Positions 52,359 through 61,265 are shown, counted from the stretch's first letter. The stretch is DNA of 64,000 bases from Kitasatospora atroaurantiaca (GCF_007828955.1 NZ_VIVR01000001.1:4340001-4404000); one strand, 5' to 3'. Notes: a model not told the origin generated them from the letters alone. Translations and numbers: made by a program.

Positions 52359-54884
52359 CTACTCGTCCGTCCGGCGGACGATCACCCGCCAGGTCACCTC
52401 CAGCAGCAGACCTGCCACCCCTGCGATACCCACACCCACCCAGGGATCACGCACCCCGGCCAGCGAGAGCTGGAAGAAGTCCGACAGCCACGGCACCATC
52501 AGCACCAGCGCGAAGGCCCCGCACATCGTGCCGATGAGCGCCAGCCGCCACCAGGTGTACGGCCGGGCCACGATCGCCAGGACCCAGATCGCCACCAGGA
52601 AGAGCGTCAGCGTGGCCACGCTGGTATCGGCCTTGAGATCCGTCGTGGGATTGGACCTCGCCAGCATGTACGCCGCGAAGGTGGCCGTACCGGCGATCAC
52701 CCCGCCGGGGACGGCCAGTCGCAGCACCCGGCGGACGAAGCCGGTCCGGGCCCGCTCGGTGTTGGGCGCGAGAGCCAGGAAGAAGGCGGGGATGCCGATG
52801 GTCAGTGAGCTCAGCACGGTCGAGTGCCGGGGCAGGAACGGGTACGGCACATGGGTGAAGACCACCAGCAGCGCCAGCAGCACCGAGTAGACCGTCTTCA
52901 CCAGGAAGAGGTTGGCCACCCGCTCGATGTTGCCGATCACGCGGCGGCCCTCGGCCACCACCGAGGGCAGCGTCGCGAAGCTGTCGTTCAGCAGCACGAT
53001 CTGCGCCACCGCCCGGGTCGCCTCGCTGCCCGAGCCCATCGCCACCCCGATGTCGGCGTCCTTCAGGGCGAGCACGTCGTTGACGCCGTCACCCGTCATG
53101 GCGACCGTGTGTCCGCGTGACTGCAGCGCGCCCACCAGATCGCGCTTCTGCTGCGGCGTCACCCGCCCGAAGACGGTGGTGCGGTCGGCGGCCTCGGCCA
53201 GCTCCCCGGGCTCGGCCGGCAGCGTACGGGCGTCCACCGGGTGCTCCGCGCCGGGCAGGCCCAGATGGGCGGCGACCGCACCGACCGAGACGGCGCTGTC
53301 GCCGGAGATCACCTTCGCCTGCACGCGCTGGCTCTCGAAGTAGCGCAGGGTGTCGGAGGCGTCCTCGCGCAGCCGCTGCTGCAGCACCAGCAGGGCGAGC
53401 GGCTGCAGCCCGGCCGCCGGGTCGGGGGCGTCCAGCGGTACGGTCGTACGGCCGAGCAGCAGCACCCGGAGGCCCTTGGCGCCCAGTTCGTCCACCTCGG
53501 CGAGGGCGGGGTGCCCGACCGCGAGCAGCACGTCCGGGGCGCCGAGCAGCCAGCTCGCCTCGGTGCCCTGCGGCTCCAGCAGCTGCACGCCGCTCCACTT
53601 GCGGGCCGAGGAGAACGGCATCGCCTCCAGCACCCGCCACCGGCTCTCGTCGGGGCTGCCGTAGGCGTTGATCACGGCCTGCATGCTCGGGTTCGGCCGG
53701 GAGTCAGCCCCGCCCATCGCGCCGAGCGCCTGCTGCAGCACGGCGGGATCGGAGAAGACGTGCTGGGCCAGTGGCATTCCCGGCCTGAGCTGCCCGTCGG
53801 TCGCGGCCTGCTCCGTCGCCGCCGTCGGCCCCGCGCTCCCGTTCGCTGCTTCCAGGGGCCGCAACTCGACCACGTCCATGCCGCCCTCGGTGAGGGTGCC
53901 GGTCTTGTCCAGGCAGACGGTGTCCACCCGGGCCAGGCCCTCGATCGCGGGCAGCTCCTGCACCAGGCACTGCCGGCGCCCCAGCCGCACCACGCCGATC
54001 GCGAAAGCCACCGAGGTCAGCAGCACCAGCCCCTCCGGCACCATCGGCACGATGCCGGCCACCATCCGGCGCACCGCCTCGCGCCAGTCGTGCCCCTCGA
54101 CGGCCAGCTGGCTGATGATCAGGCCGATCGCGGTCGGGATCAGCAGGTAGGTGATGAACTTCAGGATGCTGTCGATACCGCTGCGCAGCTCCGACCTCAC
54201 CAGCGTGAACCGGCTCGCCTCCTCGGCCAGCTGCGCCGCGTACGCCTCGCGGCCGACCTTGATCGCGGTGAAGGCGCCGGCCCCGGCGACCACGAAGCTG
54301 CCGGACATCACCTCGTCGCCCGGCTGCTTGAGCACCGGGTCCGGCTCGCCGGTGAGCAGGGACTCGTCGATCTCCAGGCTGTCGGCCTCGGTCACCCGGC
54401 CGTCCACGATCACCTTGTCGCCGATGCCGAGCAGCACGGTGTCGTCGAGGACGATCGCGGCCACCGCGACCTGCTGGGCGGTGCCGTCCCGGCGGACCTG
54501 CGGCTTCGCCTCGCCGATCAGGGCCAGGCTGTCCAGGGTCTTCTTGGCGCGCATCTCCTGGACGATGCCGATCGCGGTGTTGGCCACGATGACCAGGCCG
54601 AACAGCCCGTCCTGGATCGGCCCGACCACCAGGATGATCCCGAACATGACGCCGATGATCGCGTTGAACCGGGTGAAGACATTGGCCCGGACGATCTCGC
54701 GGACGGACCGGCTGGAGCGGACCGGAACGTCGTTCACCTCGCCGCGCGCCACCCGCTCGGCCACCTCGGCCGCCGTCAGCCCGCTACGGCGCTCGGGCCC
54801 GAGACCGCAGGCGTGGGCACCGGGGGTGCTGCTCCCGGAGGCGGCGGCGTCGCGGTCGGCCGTGTCTTCCGCGGGATGCGTCAT
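52359..54884 (-). CDS. ctpE: CtpE-like P-type cation ATPase
   Basis: 841 residues. Phosphorylation motif DKTGTLTEGG near 325, ATP-site residues in FSSARKWSGVQLL, hinge TGDGVNDVLALKDADIGVAMGSGS near 600, and about 8 to 10 membrane helices. VRANVFTRFNAIIGVMFGI, LEIDESLLTGEPDPV, RMVAGIVPMVPEGLVLLTS and RLGRRQCLVQELPAIEGLARVD match mycobacterial CtpE closely; that pump is linked to calcium uptake. No N-terminal heavy-metal domain. Likely in one operon with the DUF2530 gene (upstream) and the small membrane gene (downstream). Confidence 0.92.
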   Translation of the reverse strand: MTHPAEDTADRDAAASGSSTPGAHACGLGPERRSGLTAAEVAERVARGEVNDVPVRSSRSVREIVRANVFTRFNAIIGVMFGIILVVGPIQDGLFGLVIVANTAIGIVQEMRAKKTLDSLALIGEAKPQVRRDGTAQQVAVAAIVLDDTVLLGIGDKVIVDGRVTEADSLEIDESLLTGEPDPVLKQPGDEVMSGSFVVAGAGAFTAIKVGREAYAAQLAEEASRFTLVRSELRSGIDSILKFITYLLIPTAIGLIISQLAVEGHDWREAVRRMVAGIVPMVPEGLVLLTSVAFAIGVVRLGRRQCLVQELPAIEGLARVDTVCLDKTGTLTEGGMDVVELRPLEAANGSAGPTAATEQAATDGQLRPGMPLAQHVFSDPAVLQQALGAMGGADSRPNPSMQAVINAYGSPDESRWRVLEAMPFSSARKWSGVQLLEPQGTEASWLLGAPDVLLAVGHPALAEVDELGAKGLRVLLLGRTTVPLDAPDPAAGLQPLALLVLQQRLREDASDTLRYFESQRVQAKVISGDSAVSVGAVAAHLGLPGAEHPVDARTLPAEPGELAEAADRTTVFGRVTPQQKRDLVGALQSRGHTVAMTGDGVNDVLALKDADIGVAMGSGSEATRAVAQIVLLNDSFATLPSVVAEGRRVIGNIERVANLFLVKTVYSVLLALLVVFTHVPYPFLPRHSTVLSSLTIGIPAFFLALAPNTERARTGFVRRVLRLAVPGGVIAGTATFAAYMLARSNPTTDLKADTSVATLTLFLVAIWVLAIVARPYTWWRLALIGTMCGAFALVLMVPWLSDFFQLSLAGVRDPWVGVGIAGVAGLLLEVTWRVIVRRTDE

Positions 54885-54936
54885 GGGACCGACTCTAGGC
54901 GGGCGATTTGTCCGATGCGCCCTACTGTGCGGTGAT

Positions 54937-55230
54937 TCAGTCCAACCGAGTGGCGGGGGACTCGGGGTTCTGCGGGGACTCCTCGGCCGCGGCCCGGCTG
55001 CGCTGGATGGCGGCCCGGCGGGCGCGGCAGTACCAGAGGCCGATCAGCCCGAGGCCGGCCCCGGCCAGGCAGATCCACGGCCAGTAGGGGTGGCCGTTGG
55101 CGGAGAGGGTGCTGTCGAAGGGCAGCAGGACCAGGAACCCGAGGAACCACAGCACCGTGCCGCCGCCGACGATCGCGACGTCGTTCGCCTCGAGCGGCGG
55201 GGGAGAGGGGCGCAGCGGGGTCTTGGCCAT
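54937..55230 (-). CDS. DUF2530 membrane protein
   Basis: 97 residues with two membrane helices (AIVGGGTVLWFLGFLVLLPF and WPWICLAGAGLGLIGLWYC) and a charged C-terminus. Matches the small actinobacterial DUF2530 family. ATG at 55230. 52 bases upstream of ctpE on the same strand. Function unknown. Confidence 0.78.
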   Translation of the reverse strand: MAKTPLRPSPPPLEANDVAIVGGGTVLWFLGFLVLLPFDSTLSANGHPYWPWICLAGAGLGLIGLWYCRARRAAIQRSRAAAEESPQNPESPATRLD

Positions 55231-55318
55231 AGGGCCTAGCGTACGGGGGAGGGTGGTCCTCCCAGGAGAGGTGGGGGGTCTGCCAGGTGATCGCTTCCGA
55301 CCGTAACCGGTGCTGTCT

Positions 55319-55337
55319 ACGCGCGAAGATGGCGCGT
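55319..55337. promoter_or_regulatory. Inverted repeat upstream of the purine permease
   Basis: ACGCGC-N7-GCGCGT, about 140 bases before the permease ATG. Possible operator; regulator not identified. Confidence 0.3.
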
Positions 55338-55477
55338 GCACGATCGGGGAACTCATACTTGCGGTTCCGGTTTGCTCCGGCGTGTTGCCTTGACCGCCCG
55401 GGCGCTCCCGGCGAACCCGGCCACCGTCGCTCCGGGTATCCCCTCCTCCTCCGCCCCCACCCGACGAGGACGCCCGT

Positions 55478-56941
55478 ATGCCTCCGCTGGCCCAGCCGAC
55501 CCTCGCGTCGCCCGAGCCCACCCAGACCGCCCCGCAGCCCCCGGCCGGCGTCCTGGACCGCTTCTTCAAGATCTCCGAGCGCGGCTCCACGCTGCCCCGG
55601 GAGATCCGGGGCGGCGTCGCCACCTTCTTCACCATGGCGTACATCCTGGTGCTGAACCCGATCATCCTGGCCAGCGCCGTGGACATGAACGGCGCGCACC
55701 TGAACAGCGCCCAGCTGGTCACCGCGACCGCCCTCACCGCCGGCCTCACCACCCTGCTGATGGGCGTGATCGGGAACGTACCGATCGGCCTGGCCGCCGG
55801 CCTCGGCGTCAACACCATCGTGGCCCTGCAGCTCGCCCCCAGGATGACCTGGCCGGACGCCATGGGCATGGTGGTGCTGGCCGGTATCGCGATCATGATC
55901 CTGGTCGCCACCGGACTGCGCGAGCGGGTCATGAACGCCGTACCGCTGGGCCTGCGCAAGGCCATCGCGATCGGCATCGGCCTCTTCATCGCGCTGGTGG
56001 GCCTGGTCGACTCCGGCTTCGTCAGCCGGATCCCGGACGCCGCCCACACCACCGTCCCGCTGCAGCTCGGCGTCGGCGGCCACCTCGGCGGCTGGCCGGT
56101 GCTGGTCTTCATCCTCGGCCTGCTGCTCACGCTGGTGCTGGTGATCCGCAAGGTGCCCGGCGCGATCCTGATCAGCATCGTCGCGATGACCGGTGTCGCC
56201 CTGGTGATCGACCAGGTGGCGAACATCCCGGCGCTCTCCTGGGGCCTGACCGTCCCGGCCTGGCCCGGCAACCCGGTGGCCGCCCCCGACTTCGGCCTGG
56301 TCGGCCAGGTCAGCCTGTTCGGCGGCTTCCACCAGGTCGGCATCCTCACGGGCGTGCTGTTCGTCTTCACCGTGCTGATGTCCTGCTTCTTCGACGCGAT
56401 GGGCACCATCCTCGGCGTGGCCGACGAGGCGCACCTGTTGGACGAGAAGGGCGACCTGCCCGGCATCAACAAGATCCTGATGGTCGACGGCATCGCCACC
56501 GCCGCGGGCGGGGCCACCTCCTGCTCCGCCAATACCTGCTACGTGGAGTCCACGGCCGGCGTCGGCGAGGGAGCGCGTACGGGCTTCGCGAGCATCGTCA
56601 CCGGCGGCCTCTTCCTGCTGGCGCTCTTCCTCACCCCGCTGGCCACCATGGTCCCCGCCCAGGCGGCCACCCCGGCCCTGGTCACCGTCGGCTTCCTGAT
56701 CCTGGCGAACTCCGTCAAGGAGATCGACTGGGCCGACTACACCATCGCCGTCCCGGCCTTCCTGACCATGATCCTTATGCCGTTCACGTACTCGATCACC
56801 AACGGCCTGGGTATGGGGTTCATCACGTTCTGCGTGCTGCGGCTGGCTGCCGGTCGGGGCCGTAGCGTCCCGGTCGCCATGTACGCGGTGGCGGGCGTCT
56901 TCGCCTTCTACTACCTCATGCCTGCCCTGGGTCTGCTCTGA
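55478..56941 (+). CDS. NCS2-family (AzgA-like) purine permease
   Basis: 487 residues with the usual 14-helix layout of the AzgA branch of nucleobase:cation symporters. TFFTMAYILVLNPIILA, the substrate-site GLAAGLGVNT, FDAMGTILGVADEA and GATSCSANTCYVES, and the closing FAFYYLMPALGLL. Probably takes up hypoxanthine, guanine or adenine with protons. ATG at 55478. Its last 50 codons have a diverged duplicate at 57702-57851. Confidence 0.92.
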   Translation: MPPLAQPTLASPEPTQTAPQPPAGVLDRFFKISERGSTLPREIRGGVATFFTMAYILVLNPIILASAVDMNGAHLNSAQLVTATALTAGLTTLLMGVIGNVPIGLAAGLGVNTIVALQLAPRMTWPDAMGMVVLAGIAIMILVATGLRERVMNAVPLGLRKAIAIGIGLFIALVGLVDSGFVSRIPDAAHTTVPLQLGVGGHLGGWPVLVFILGLLLTLVLVIRKVPGAILISIVAMTGVALVIDQVANIPALSWGLTVPAWPGNPVAAPDFGLVGQVSLFGGFHQVGILTGVLFVFTVLMSCFFDAMGTILGVADEAHLLDEKGDLPGINKILMVDGIATAAGGATSCSANTCYVESTAGVGEGARTGFASIVTGGLFLLALFLTPLATMVPAQAATPALVTVGFLILANSVKEIDWADYTIAVPAFLTMILMPFTYSITNGLGMGFITFCVLRLAAGRGRSVPVAMYAVAGVFAFYYLMPALGLL

Positions 56942-56988
56942 CCTGTAGCAGCTGAGCCGATGGCGGGATCCTTTACCCGCAGACGGAT

Positions 56989-57018
56989 CGAGCCCTCCCC
57001 GTACTGGGTGAGGGCTCG
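56989..57018 (+). terminator. Terminator after the purine permease
   Basis: Nine-base-pair stem CGAGCCCTC/GAGGGCTCG, 47 bases after the stop. A related hairpin follows the displaced permease fragment at 57872-57905. Confidence 0.75.
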
Positions 57019-57086
57019 AACTGTTCGGGGCCCGCTTTCCGGGCGTCGATCACGGTCGGTCGCGTCGTGGGTTGCCTGCCGGATGC

Positions 57087-57383
57087 CTACGAGGTCACCA
57101 GGTTGAACACGGGATAGATCTTCGGCTGCATGTCCGGAGCGCCGACCTCTCGCAGGATCGGCATGATGATGTCGCCGAACTGTCGGAAAGCCTCCTCGGA
57201 CTCCCAGACGTCGGCGACGAACCATCCGTTGGGGGTGGGCGCCGCGGTGTGGGAGATCAGACCGGGCACGGGCCAGTCCGCAGGCTTCTTGACCAGGCCG
57301 CGGCCGCCGGTCAGCTTGTCGGTGCCCTGCTCGTACTGGGCCTGGGTCATGCCGGGCAGGTCAAAGATCGCGATGATTGCCAC
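57087..57383 (-). CDS. ABM-like dimeric alpha/beta-barrel protein
   Basis: 98 residues: IAIFDLPGMTQAQYEQG, ISHTAAPTPNGWFVADVWESEEAFRQFGDIIMPILREVG, a ferredoxin-like alpha/beta arrangement typical of antibiotic-biosynthesis-monooxygenase-type and other dimeric barrel proteins. GTG at 57383 with GAGGA upstream. It is part of the small patch between the permease and its displaced 3' end. Catalytic role unknown. Confidence 0.65.
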   Translation of the reverse strand: MAIIAIFDLPGMTQAQYEQGTDKLTGGRGLVKKPADWPVPGLISHTAAPTPNGWFVADVWESEEAFRQFGDIIMPILREVGAPDMQPKIYPVFNLVTS

Positions 57384-57453
57384 GCTGTCCTCGATCACTT
57401 GGGGGATGTCTGGCCCCAGTCGACCATCTCGGCTGCCCGCCCCGCGCGTTGGT

Positions 57454-57660
57454 CTACGCCGTACGAGCGGAGTGCGGGCGAGCCTCTCGCCCGATGCGGC
57501 CGCCGACCGGCTGAGCGTGCTCGCGCAGGTCTTCCATCTGGTTGGTGACCTGCTCTTCTGTGCCTTCGGAGTCCTCTGACTCGCGGGCGTAGAGGATCCA
57601 GACCAACTGTGCAGGATCGATGCCCAACTCGGTGCGGCCCCCGAAGCGGTGCGGTGCCAT
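57454..57660 (-). pseudogene. Truncated serine recombinase (N-terminal fragment)
   Basis: 68 codons encoding VWILYARESEDSEGTEEQV followed by TNQMEDLREHA..GGRIGRE, which resembles the start of the resolvase/invertase catalytic domain of actinobacterial large serine recombinases (Arg-x-Ser motif and following helix). The frame then breaks into unrelated residues and stops, so about 400 or more residues are missing. It is the only trace of a mobile-element gene here. Confidence 0.55.
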
Positions 57661-57692
57661 GGCAGCCGTGGTCGCACCTCGTGCCTGAGTAG

Positions 57693-57851
57693 GTATTGAC
57701 TTCGATCACCAACGGCATCGGCTTCGGCTTCGTCACGTTCTGCGTGCTGCGGCCGGCTGCCGGACGCGGGCGCTCGGTGCCGGTGGCGATGTACGCCGTC
57801 GCCGCGGTGTTCGCCTTCTACTACCTGATGCCGGCCCTCGGGCTGAGCTGA
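57693..57851 (+). pseudogene. Displaced 3' end of an NCS2 permease gene
   Basis: Translates as TSITNGIGFGFVTFCVLR, then PAAGRGRSVPVAMYAV, AAVFAFYYLMPALGLS, stop: the last 50 residues of the permease encoded at 55478-56941. By direct count the two 150-base stretches differ at 30 positions (80% identity), mostly third-codon changes. A TAG precedes it at 57690-57692 and there is no start, so it is not expressed as a protein. The exact shared block is TCGATCACCAACGGC (56792-56806 and 57702-57716). Confidence 0.85.
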
Positions 57852-57871
57852 GCCTGGCGCGCACGCGCGAA

Positions 57872-57905
57872 CCGAGCCCTCTCCGGATCGTCCGGGGAGG
57901 GCTCG
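57872..57905 (+). terminator. Terminator after the displaced permease fragment
   Basis: Near-perfect stem CCGAGCCCTCTCCGGA against TCCGGGGAGGGCTCGG. Similar stem sequence and position to the intact permease terminator, so it was probably duplicated or displaced along with the coding fragment. Confidence 0.75.
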
Positions 57906-58053
57906 GGTCGTCTGTCGGCGCAGGTGACGGGGGATTCGGCCACGAAGGGTAATCATGTCGCTCGAATCGGTGACTCCCTGGCGATGCACATGCTGCGTCG
58001 AGCGGGGCCGACCGTAAACAGAAGATCCGTTTTACCGATCATCTGGGAGTGTC

Positions 58054-59229
58054 ATGCAAACCCGCGTCGCCAGTCTGGTCCTCTCAGGACTGACCTCATT
58101 CGCCCTTGTCTGGGGCGCCGCCAGTACCGCACAGGCCGCAACCTTCCCCGACCGATCCGCGGCTTCCGACGCGGTGGAGGTCGAGGGCGGGCCGTGGCTC
58201 GACAGCCTCCTCCAGCTGGCCATGGAGGGCGCCCAGCCCGCCGACACCACCCTGTCCACCGACCCCACCCGTGCGGGTGTGCGGTCCGACGCGGAGGAGG
58301 GCGACGAGGCGTCGGCGGACTCCGAGGAGGCCGACTCGACCGAGGCCGAGGATTCCGACGTCGCCGAGGAGCCGGAGGCCGGCGAGAGCGCGCAGCTGAA
58401 GGGAGGTATCGCCGAGGACTGCCCGCCTCCGGGTCACGGGGAGCACGGCGAGCATGGCCAGAAGCCGCCGAGCCATGGTGAGCACGGCCAGAAGCCGCCG
58501 AGTCACGGGGAGCACGGTCAGAAGCCGCCGAGTCACGGGGAGCACGGTCAGAAGCCGCCGAGCCATGGTGAGCACGGCCAGAAGCCGCCGAGCCACGGTG
58601 AGCACGGCCAGAAGCCGCCGAGCCACGGTGAGCACGGCCAGAAGCCCCCGAGCCACGAGGAGAAGCCTCCGAGCCACGGAGAGCATGGTCAGAAGCCCCC
58701 GAGCCACGGGGAGCACGGCCAGAAGCCCCCGAGCCACGAGGAGAAGCCCCCGAGCCACGGAGAGCACGGCCAGAAGCCGCCCCAGCACGGGGAGCACGGC
58801 CAGAAGCCGGGTCCCGGTCACGGGCAGGGCCAGAACCAGGGGCAGAACCAGGGTCAGGGCCAGGCTCAAGGTCAGGCCCAGGCCCAGGACCAGGCCCAGG
58901 ACCAGGATCAGAACCAGAACCAGGCCCAGGGCCAGCTCCAGAACGTCGTCGTCACGGTGGTTCAGGAGAACAAGCAGGACGTGCAGAACGTGAACAACGT
59001 CCACGCGACGTCCGTGGCCAAGGCATCGAGCAAGCAGCAGCAGGGGAAGGGCTCGAAGCCGCCCCAGCACGGCGGCAAGGGCCACGGCAACAACCATGCG
59101 GCTCCGCATGCGCACAAGGGCGAGCTGGCCCACACCGGCGCCGACGAGATCGCGTTGATGCTGGGCGCTGCCGCCCTCGTCGGGACCGGCGGTGCGATGC
59201 TCCGGTTCCGTCGTAGCCGGCACTCCTGA
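58054..59229 (+). CDS. Histidine-rich repeat surface protein with LAHTG sorting signal
   Basis: 391 residues. Signal peptide (cleavage after AQA, near residue 29). Acidic segment 85-115. Residues about 125-250: about 12 copies of HGEHGQKPPS-like decapeptides, two spaced by EEKPPS. Gln/Asn-rich stretch about 255-300 (GQNQGQNQGQGQAQGQAQ...). Then NVVVTVVQENKQDVQNVNN, a basic Lys/His region, and the sorting signal ELAHTG near 360 with a hydrophobic helix and RRSRHS tail. It should be cell-wall anchored by a class E sortase. ATG has GGGAG upstream. Metal binding by the His repeats is inference. Confidence 0.85.
   Translation: MQTRVASLVLSGLTSFALVWGAASTAQAATFPDRSAASDAVEVEGGPWLDSLLQLAMEGAQPADTTLSTDPTRAGVRSDAEEGDEASADSEEADSTEAEDSDVAEEPEAGESAQLKGGIAEDCPPPGHGEHGEHGQKPPSHGEHGQKPPSHGEHGQKPPSHGEHGQKPPSHGEHGQKPPSHGEHGQKPPSHGEHGQKPPSHEEKPPSHGEHGQKPPSHGEHGQKPPSHEEKPPSHGEHGQKPPQHGEHGQKPGPGHGQGQNQGQNQGQGQAQGQAQAQDQAQDQDQNQNQAQGQLQNVVVTVVQENKQDVQNVNNVHATSVAKASSKQQQGKGSKPPQHGGKGHGNNHAAPHAHKGELAHTGADEIALMLGAAALVGTGGAMLRFRRSRHS
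58441..58810 (+). repeat. 30-base tandem repeats encoding HGEHGQKPPS
   Basis: A run of near-identical 30-base units (about 12, two shortened) within the surface-protein gene. Neighbouring units differ only at third positions (for example agccatggtgagcacggcca versus agtcacggggagcacggtca), which suggests selection on the amino-acid repeat rather than recent expansion. Confidence 0.9.
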
Positions 59230-59241
59230 TCGGCGGTCCTG

Positions 59242-59282
59242 CGGCCGAGCCCCTCCCTGGTTGCCGGGGAGGGGCTCGGCCG
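59242..59282 (+). terminator. Terminator after the repeat surface protein
   Basis: Stem CGGCCGAGCCCCTCC against GGAGGGGCTCGGCCG with an 11-base loop, 12 bases after the stop. Confidence 0.85.
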
Positions 59283-59573
59283 TTGTCGTGTCCCGGGCTG
59301 CACGGCGTAGGTGTTTGGTCGGGATCCTGTGTAGGGCTGGTGAGAGTCGGCTGCGGTGCTCGACCTGCGCTTCTTACGCGTGCATGACCATGGTTGGATG
59401 GGCGCGCCGGGCGGCAATCCGTCCGGCGGCCCGGTGTCGGGCGGCTACCGCGTTCCGTCGCCGACCGTGACGTCAAGTCGTGTTGTGCGTACCGTCGTTG
59501 GAGACCGCTGCGGCCAAGGGTCGGACTCTCGGGGGGATCCACAGCACTGCTGACACCACTGTCGGAGGGCACC
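59283..59573. promoter_or_regulatory. Upstream region of hypX
   Basis: About 290 bases between the terminator and hypX with no credible gene. TAGGGCT near 59331 is a possible -10 element. No known operator recognised. Confidence 0.3.
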
Positions 59574-61265
59574 TTGCGCATCCTGCTGATCGCCAGCGCG
59601 TTCAACAGCCTGACCCAGCGGGTCCACACCGAGCTGAGGGACCGTGGGCACACGGTCGGCGTCGAGTTGGCGCTGGGTGACGACACGGTACGGGCCGGTG
59701 TGGCCCGGTTCCGGCCGGATCTGATCCTCGCTCCGATGCTCACCCGGGCGATACCCGAGGACATCTGGACCCAGCACACCGTCCTGATCGTCCATCCCGG
59801 CCCGAAGGGCGACCGCGGGCCCTCCTCGCTGGACTGGGCCATTCACGAGGCAGCGCCGGAGTGGGGCGTCACGGTGCTGCAGGCCGTCGCGGAGATGGAC
59901 GCGGGGCCGATCTGGGCCTCCGTCCCTTTCACCGTGCAGCCTTGCGGGAAGAGCGAGTTGTACCGGAACGAGGCGGCCGACGCGGCCGTCGAGGCGGCCC
60001 TGCTGGCGGTCGAGCGCTTCGAGAGCGGCTGGTTCGCGCCGGAGCCGCTCGACTACACCCGCTGGGACGTCCAGGGGCGGCTGCGGCCGTATCACACCCA
60101 GGAGTTCAGACGGATCGACTGGTCCGCGGACGATACCGCGACGGTGCTGCGCAAGCTGCGCTCGGCGGACTCCCAGCCCGGCGTGCTGGACGAGCTGTAC
60201 GGGCAGGAGTACTTCCTGCACGGTGGGCACCCCGAGGACGAACTGCGCGGCGCGCCGGGCACAGTGATCGCCACCCGGGACGGCGCGATCTGCCGGGGGA
60301 CGGTCGACGGAGCGGTCTGGATCCCGCAGTTGCGCCCGCGTCGCACCCCCGGCGGCCCGGCCACCTTCAAGCTGCCGGCCGCCCAGGTGCTCGGCCCGCT
60401 GCTCGGAGGCGTGCCCGAGGTGCCGGTGCAGCCCGCGGTGGCGGCCTGGCGCGAGACCTGGTCGGAGATCAGCTACCGCGAGGCCGGGTCGGTCGGCTAC
60501 CTCGAATTCGCCTTCCCCAGCGGTGCGATGAGCACCTGGCAGTGCCGACGGCTGCTGGCCGCGTACCGGGAGGCCGTCGCCCGGCCGACCTCGGTGCTGG
60601 TGCTCGGCCCCGGCCGGGACTTCTTCTCCAACGGCATCCACCTCAATGTGATCGAGGCGGCGCCGGACCAGGCCGAGGAGTCCTGGGCCAACATCAACGC
60701 GATGGACGACCTGGTCGAGGCGATCCTGACCACCACCGACAAGCTCGTCGTCTCCGCGCTGGCGGGCAACGCGGCGGCCGGCGGCGTGATGCTGGCGATC
60801 GCGGCGGACGAGGTGTGGTGCCGGGAGTCGGCCGTGCTGAACCCGCACTACCGCCTGATGGGCCTCTACGGCTCGGAGTACTGGACCTACACCCTGCCGC
60901 GCCGGGTCGGCCCGGAGCAGGCCGAGCGGCTGACCACGGCCGCCCTGCCGGTCGGAGCCCGCGAGGCCCGTGAACTCGGGTTGGTGGACCGTACGGAGGC
61001 CGGGAACGCGGCCGAGTTCCGGGCCTGGACGGCCCGTGAGGCGGCGGCCCTGGCGGACTCGCCGGAGCTGTCGGCGCGGCTGCTGGCCAAGAAGCGGCAG
61101 CGGGCCGAGGACGAGGCGGCCAAGCCGCTTGCCGCGTACCGTGCCGAGGAGCTGACGCACATGCGGCGGAACTTCCTCGCGCCGGACGAGCCGTACCACG
61201 CGCTGCGGCAGAACTTCGTGCACAAGGTCTGCCCGACCCGGACGCCGGAGCACCTGCAGGGCTGA
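59574..61265 (+). CDS. hypX: HypX, hydrogenase maturation protein
   Basis: 563 residues in two domains. N-terminal formyltransferase-like (LRILLIASAFNSLTQRV, HPGPKGDRGPSSLDWAIHEA near 80-100, which is the HypX signature) and C-terminal enoyl-CoA-hydratase-like (GRDFFSNGIHLNVIEAA, ALAGNAAAGGVMLAIAADEV, NPHYRLMGLYGSEYWTYTLPRRVG). HypX makes the CO ligand of the [NiFe]-hydrogenase active site from a formyl group under aerobic conditions. TTG start with GGAGGG upstream. No hydrogenase or other hyp gene is in the window. Confidence 0.9.
   Translation: MRILLIASAFNSLTQRVHTELRDRGHTVGVELALGDDTVRAGVARFRPDLILAPMLTRAIPEDIWTQHTVLIVHPGPKGDRGPSSLDWAIHEAAPEWGVTVLQAVAEMDAGPIWASVPFTVQPCGKSELYRNEAADAAVEAALLAVERFESGWFAPEPLDYTRWDVQGRLRPYHTQEFRRIDWSADDTATVLRKLRSADSQPGVLDELYGQEYFLHGGHPEDELRGAPGTVIATRDGAICRGTVDGAVWIPQLRPRRTPGGPATFKLPAAQVLGPLLGGVPEVPVQPAVAAWRETWSEISYREAGSVGYLEFAFPSGAMSTWQCRRLLAAYREAVARPTSVLVLGPGRDFFSNGIHLNVIEAAPDQAEESWANINAMDDLVEAILTTTDKLVVSALAGNAAAGGVMLAIAADEVWCRESAVLNPHYRLMGLYGSEYWTYTLPRRVGPEQAERLTTAALPVGAREARELGLVDRTEAGNAAEFRAWTAREAAALADSPELSARLLAKKRQRAEDEAAKPLAAYRAEELTHMRRNFLAPDEPYHALRQNFVHKVCPTRTPEHLQG

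Noticed and set aside
57454..57660. Intact recombinase or insertion sequence between the permease copies
   Set aside because: Only about 45 recombinase-like residues remain. There is no transposase, no terminal inverted repeat pair and no target-site duplication that I can see.
58441..58810. 30-base periodic repeats that might suggest a CRISPR array
   Set aside because: Repeats are contiguous, in frame, have no unique spacers and encode a peptide repeat; no cas genes are present.
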